Shown: one piece after another, positions 59,701 to 64,000 of the stretch | How positions within the stretch are numbered: position 1 is the first letter of the stretch | Layout: every line of letters begins with the position of its first letter | Assembly (NCBI GenBank): GCA_013397435.1 | Contig: VZRG01000189.1 | Coordinates: 248,001-312,000, forward strand | Length of the DNA: 64,000 bases | Direction: 5' to 3' | Origin: Erythrocercus mccallii | Taxonomy: Eukaryota; Chordata; Aves; Passeriformes; Dicruridae | Notes under the pieces: model-generated | The model's input: the letters and a program-made list of their open reading frames with translations, nothing else | Told to the model about the DNA's origin: nothing | Database searches by the model: none | Program-made: the position numbers and the translations under genes

Positions 59701-62700
59701 CCAAATCTTGTTCACTTCCTGTGGAACTTCATGCCTTTCAAGTGAATGCTGCAATTAAAAATGCACTTGGATGTATGAAGCCAAACACAGAGTTGGGCCT
59801 CAGGAAATCCATGGCTCTCGTTTCCTCTGGATCCCTTGGGAAAATGTGCTTGTTATGAAATCTTAATGATGTCCTGCCTTTAGGAATTGCTCCTGCTGCC
59901 TTTCTCTCACTTACATAATTACATTTGCTCTGTTGCAATCTGCAATGAACAATGTTTGGGACAGGCCAGGACTTGTTTGCCTTATTGACACAAACAGTTT
60001 GACAGAAAGCCCTGTGATTATTCATGGGCGTGAACTCAGCAGGGTGTAGCCCACTCTTCCACTGCTCTAGCACTTGATTTTGGGTAATATTCACAGTCTT
60101 TCACAGATTCACATGTGCCTAACTACTGAGGAGCACGCTCTGAGCACACAGACATTTCTCTGTGAAATTCTTCACTGTGAGTTCAGTTTGCTGGCCAGGA
60201 GATGCTATTCTGTGACAAAAATATTTTCCAAATCAAAACCTGACTTTGTGGCATGTCTTCAGCTGGTGGTAATGGTCTTTCAAATAGTGCTGATGTGGCA
60301 GGATCTCTGCTGTTCTGAGTTTGGAGGGAAGTCAAATGTTCATCTCTGCTGGCCCAGACCGGCGCTGTCACAGCAAGGCAGGGGAGGAGGTTGCTGGCTC
60401 TGGACTCTGAATATTAAGATTCATAACAAAGTGGAGTGGCTGCAGCAAAAGCTCAGGAGGCTGACTGCTCCTGGCACAGTCACACTTCTAAGCCAGGGAT
60501 GCTGCTATACAAATTGCTTTCTTAGTCCTTGTCTGACTGGGCTATCCTAGTTTTGACAGGATCCTCTTTCAGAGAATTTCAGTTAGAGTCAAGTAAACAT
60601 GAACAAAACTGGTTAATTTCCAATAAATGGCATTTTTTTCTGTAAATGCAATTGCTAATGTGTCTTTCAACTAGTTCTACTACTTGCTGTATGTTTTGAA
60701 ATTAGTTCTGTCAGTATGCTCAATAACTAGCTCCTTAAAGCCTCATTCTTCTCCAGTCCAGCAGTATTTAAAGCTGGCATTTTTTGCATAGATAGTTCAA
60801 AACTATGAGGACTTCTACCTGAGCTTAGATTTTTTTCCCATTTTAGAAACCTACATCTTACTATATATGCTCTAATATAAGGGATTATATATCTTTTGTT
60901 CATGTTAGATGCAATATGGGGTGGCACCATGCTAAGACATTTGGAAAGAACTGGTTCTCAGGGAATTTCTTTTTCTGTTCAACAACCAGACAAATCTTCA
61001 TGATCACTTGGGACTAGTAATAATAATAATTAATTACAATAATATTAATTTTAATACCATGGGAATTTTTTTATCAACTTAAGTAGAACTTGGAGATGGC
61101 TTTGAAGGTGAGTACGGATGCCTAGAACAAACTTCGTCTTTCTTTGACAAACAGGTAAAAAATACATACGAAAATAGTAGCATAGAAATGCTTTTAGAGC
61201 TGAGTTGTTTGTATGTATAGGATATTTGGCACCCATGAAATCTCTTTCCTTAGAAATTTCAACATGAAAGTAGAAGCAGGAACAGGAAACTCTAAATAAC
61301 TGGTTTATCCTTTGAGATCAGGGTGGTGAAGTTAGTTTAAGGGTTGTTAAGGAACATTTTTCTCCTCCCTAAATTACAAGGAAAAAAATAGGAACATAAG
61401 CACACAAAGAACAAAACATGGAATAAGATTCCTCTATAACTTCTTTCCCTCCTTTCCCCCAGGACAAAATTTAAAACCACTTTAGAGGAAATTCTTATAT
61501 TTATATAAAATAAGGTGGGTTTTTTCCCTGCTACCATCTAATTTCCAATGAATAAGAATTACTTTCAAGCTCTGTCAGATGGAATTCTAGTTGAATTTAC
61601 CCTGAGCTATATAAGTGTTAGAAAGTGAAACCTTTTTTCCGTAGATGAGTCTGTTCATGGCTTGTATATTACAGTTTGCCTTATTACATCTCATGGATTG
61701 AAGCCTAAGGCTCTTTTTTAAGTTACCCCAAACTGAAGGACCTTTACAAGCTTTGAAAACCAACAACCTGCATTAACAAATGATGTGGATATTTCATTTG
61801 AAGTGGGAAGAGTAAAGGATGTTGCTTTAAGTAAGTGAGGAAAATGAAAGACTTAATACAAGTTGAGTACAAAAGATGAGTCCAAACCTGATTGCTTTCT
61901 GTAGCATAATTAGGAGGAGCTTTATAAAAGGTACTGTTTGGCAAGTTCCTTCTTCAAGCATTTTTCATTTATTTTCTCCATTTATTCTCTACACTGATCC
62001 ACTGACTGCTGCCCTCATTAGCAGTTAAATTATTGTAGTCTGACCAAGACACTTTTGCTGAGAAACAGAGCTGGAAGACTTAGACCCAGCTTTCCATGGT
62101 GGCCACTTGGAAAAGTGGTGGTCCAGTCTTCACACATGATGTTTATACAGTGGAGATGTTCAGAAACTTTGGCTGCTGAGACACATGACTTTTACAGAAG
62201 TTTTTAACCACTTCCACACTCTGTCAATTTTTCATACAAGTTGAAAATCCTGCTCACTTTCTTCCATTGGCTGCAGTCAGTATCTCTGAAAACTGCAATG
62301 AGATTTTGTTAAGTCCAGCTATAATCCTGTCGGTCTCATGATGCAAAACCTGAACCACGTCTTCAGTGACATTTAAAAGTTATGTCAGCCATCCCTGCAA
62401 TAATAATGTACTAAGTTCTCAGGGAGAAAGCAGGGAGCTGTAATGTAAGGTTTTTTAAAATACAGAAAATTGTGAGGAATGAGATGTATTAATCATCGAA
62501 ATGGACCAACACACAAGAAGTAGAAGATGAATAATGTGCACCTCTGAGTTTCTGGAATAATCAGGTTCAGTTCATATACCATGAACTATGAAATGTGGTC
62601 AGTGGTTGGTATTATCTGAAAATTATTTTGATAAAATGATACTTTCTATAAGGAAAATAGCTACACAGTAGGAAACATATATTACTCTTATTTTAAGGGA

Positions 62701-63197
62701 TCCCATGATTCTGTTCTATATCAGCTCTTTAATCACTCCTGCTGAAATAGGCTGCAAGTGTACCAGAGCTGGGGAAGGTTTTCTGATTTTTAAGTGGAGA
62801 GGCAGAGCTCTCTATAATGGTACAAGGCAGTTCTTACAGCCCTTTGCCAAAGAACTTCACTTTGTCTTGAGAAGGAGCTGACAAGCTGCCATGGGCACAA
62901 CTAATGCCTGAAGCTCAGTCCAGAAAGGGAGAGTTTTTAGGACAGGAGCCTTGTCAGGCAGCAGCAGATTTCCTTGTCTTTTAGTGATTGTGGCCCAGGA
63001 CCTGGAGCACATGGTGTAACAAGTGTATTCCAGGATTATATATTCCACTGAACACTCACTTTGAGGGATCATTTAAACCCCTGATGTTTTGGTTTTTTTT
63101 ATTGGACAAGGTTTTTAAAATACAAAGATATGTAAGCATCAAGGATGATATTCAAAAGCACCCAGGTGTCAAACTCCTATCAAATATCAAGCTTTTA
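56730..63197. other. Unique AT-rich non-coding DNA, no gene seen
   Basis: No gene could be supported. The longest frame of the window, 158 codons at 60074-60550, lies here but shows no domain, signal peptide or repeat. A 108-codon minus-strand frame at 56690-57016 runs into the CR1 tip and is therefore not a real gene end. A12 at 58503-58514 and a TAA-rich patch at 61018-61056 are the only simple repeats. Confidence 0.45.
61018..61056. repeat. TAA-rich low-complexity patch
   Basis: About four TAA units are followed by an A/T-only stretch with mixed TTAAT motifs. It is too degenerate to be a clean microsatellite. Confidence 0.8.
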
Positions 63198-63289
63198 ATC
63201 ATAGAACTGTAGAATGGTTTGGGTTGGAAGGGACCTTAAAAATCATCTGGGTCCAGACTTTCTGCCATGGGCAGGGAAGCAAATATCAA
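63181..63289. repeat. 10-bp direct repeat CAAATATCAA flanking a CR1 fragment
   Basis: CAAATATCAA occurs at 63181-63190 and exactly again at 63280-63289, on the two sides of the CR1 end. It could be a target-site duplication, or the CR1 could have inserted by a repair event that copied flanking DNA. Seven extra bases (GCTTTTA) separate the left copy from the CR1 terminus, which is unusual for a target-site duplication. Confidence 0.7.
63198..63280 (-). mobile_element. CR1 LINE 3' terminus, antisense
   Basis: The plus strand reads ATCATAGAACTGTAGAATGG, TTTGGGTTGGAAGGGACCTT, AAAAATCATCTGGGTCCAGA and CTGCCATGGGCAGGGAA. This matches the antisense CR1 end 'atcatagaatggtttgggttggaagggaccttaaagatcatctagttccaaccccctgccatgggcaggg' closely. 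It retains the terminal repeat at the low-coordinate side and is truncated after about 83 bases. It is the best preserved CR1 tip in the window. Confidence 0.95.
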
Positions 63290-64000
63290 TCTGCTTTTTT
63301 TAGGCTCCTAAGAACTAGGAAAACTCTGGGTTAGGCTATGCACCAACTGAAGGCAACAGCATGGATCTGGGACTGTGTCATCCTGATTTAATCATAACCA
63401 GGTACCAGTGAATTGAAGAAATCTAGCAGTGAAAAGCAGTGTTCGAGTTTCAGTCTTGTAATTCATGTGGGTTTTAATGAGTAGTGAAAGTTTATCTTGG
63501 TTTGTAGTGCAGGGAGAACCCAAATATCCAATAGTAAAATGCATTGTCCTGAGCTCAATCTCCATCATACCCTGAAAACAGTCCCACATTCCAGCATCTC
63601 ACAGATCAGGTCTAGTGTTTCTATTGTACACCTCTTTCTCATCTCCTGCTCCCTGCCTTTGGAAAATCTTGTGTATCTTCTTTCTACATTTTTTTTTTTT
63701 CTGTCTGTGTCTTTACTATCACTGGCTACTGTGACTTCTGGTAGGGATATCTTCTATGGATGAGTATTGGGCAAATGGTTTTGTCGTGGTATTACCTATA
63801 GGGTTACTTTCTTTTACTTCTAAGATTGGTGGTTTTAAAAAAAATGGAGAAGAAATCTCTTGATACATTTAGGTATGGATCTGTGTCTAAAATTCAGAGC
63901 TTTTCTTCTGCCTAAATCTGGCTGATTTTTTCACTAGATGTAAAATATGACTATTACTACAGTTTACATTTTACTTTTTCTCCCCCTCAGTTGAAATGTC
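63290..64000. other. Unique non-coding DNA at the window end
   Basis: No gene or recognisable repeat was seen. Frames at 63392-63589 (minus) and 63497-63763 (plus) overlap and are not recognisable. A T-rich run lies near 63690. Confidence 0.45.

Noticed and set aside
60074..60550. Longest open frame (158 codons, plus strand)
   Set aside because: The translation has no recognisable domain, signal peptide or repeat. A frame of this size is expected by chance in 64 kb on two strands, and no promoter or splice context supports it.
1..64000. tRNA, rRNA, CRISPR, mitochondrial insert or bacterial-type operon
   Set aside because: No A/B-box tRNA pattern, rRNA block, regular spacer array or mitochondrial gene fragment was recognised, and composition and repeats are those of a vertebrate nuclear genome.

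Overview
This 64 kb window looks like non-coding nuclear DNA from a bird, probably a passerine. The organism call rests on interspersed repeats. Seven copies of the 3' end of CR1 LINEs, the dominant avian retrotransposon, lie on both strands. One minus-strand solo LTR resembles a type I remember from songbird genomes. Several eroded fragments look like the old SINE families shared by amniotes. The species and chromosome cannot be named from the sequence.

No protein-coding gene, tRNA, rRNA or CRISPR array could be supported. The longest open frames are about 130-160 codons. They match no family I recognise, often overlap frames on the opposite strand, and are what chance gives in 64 kb. The window is AT-rich with few CpGs and shows no CpG-island promoter. 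It is best read as a gene desert or the inside of a very long intron. Short exons cannot be excluded without transcript or homology data.

Layout: 1-10.98 kb, unique AT-rich sequence with a GC-richer patch at 4.5-5.2 kb. 11-20 kb, four CR1 fragments (11.0, 13.0-13.4, 17.5 and 19.7 kb), a G/T-only tract at 14.6 kb and a weak MIR-like fragment at 15.5 kb. 20-32 kb, an older CR1 class at 26.9-27.2 kb and a perfect 22-bp palindrome at 26.3 kb. 32.0-32.5 kb, the solo LTR. 32.5-50.9 kb, mostly unique sequence with an 18-bp palindrome, a 20-A run, a CRE/E-box-like motif group at 37.0 kb, two amniote SINE relics at 41.8 and 43.9 kb, and a poly(A)-signal-plus-A-tract at 47.7 kb. 50,885-50,956 is an assembly gap. 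51-57 kb holds a MIR-like relic, a 71-bp CCAAA array, three short tandem duplications and a CR1 end. 57-64 kb is unique except for a CR1 end at 63.2 kb flanked by a 10-bp direct repeat.

There is no gene network to describe. The main content is a layered record of retrotransposition (amniote SINEs, then old CR1, then younger CR1 and an ERV LTR) with small tandem duplications. I found no convincing new biological system. The observations most worth checking are the retrocopy-like 3' end at 47.7 kb, the repeat cluster at 54-56.5 kb, the LTR, and the possible regulatory motif group at 37 kb.
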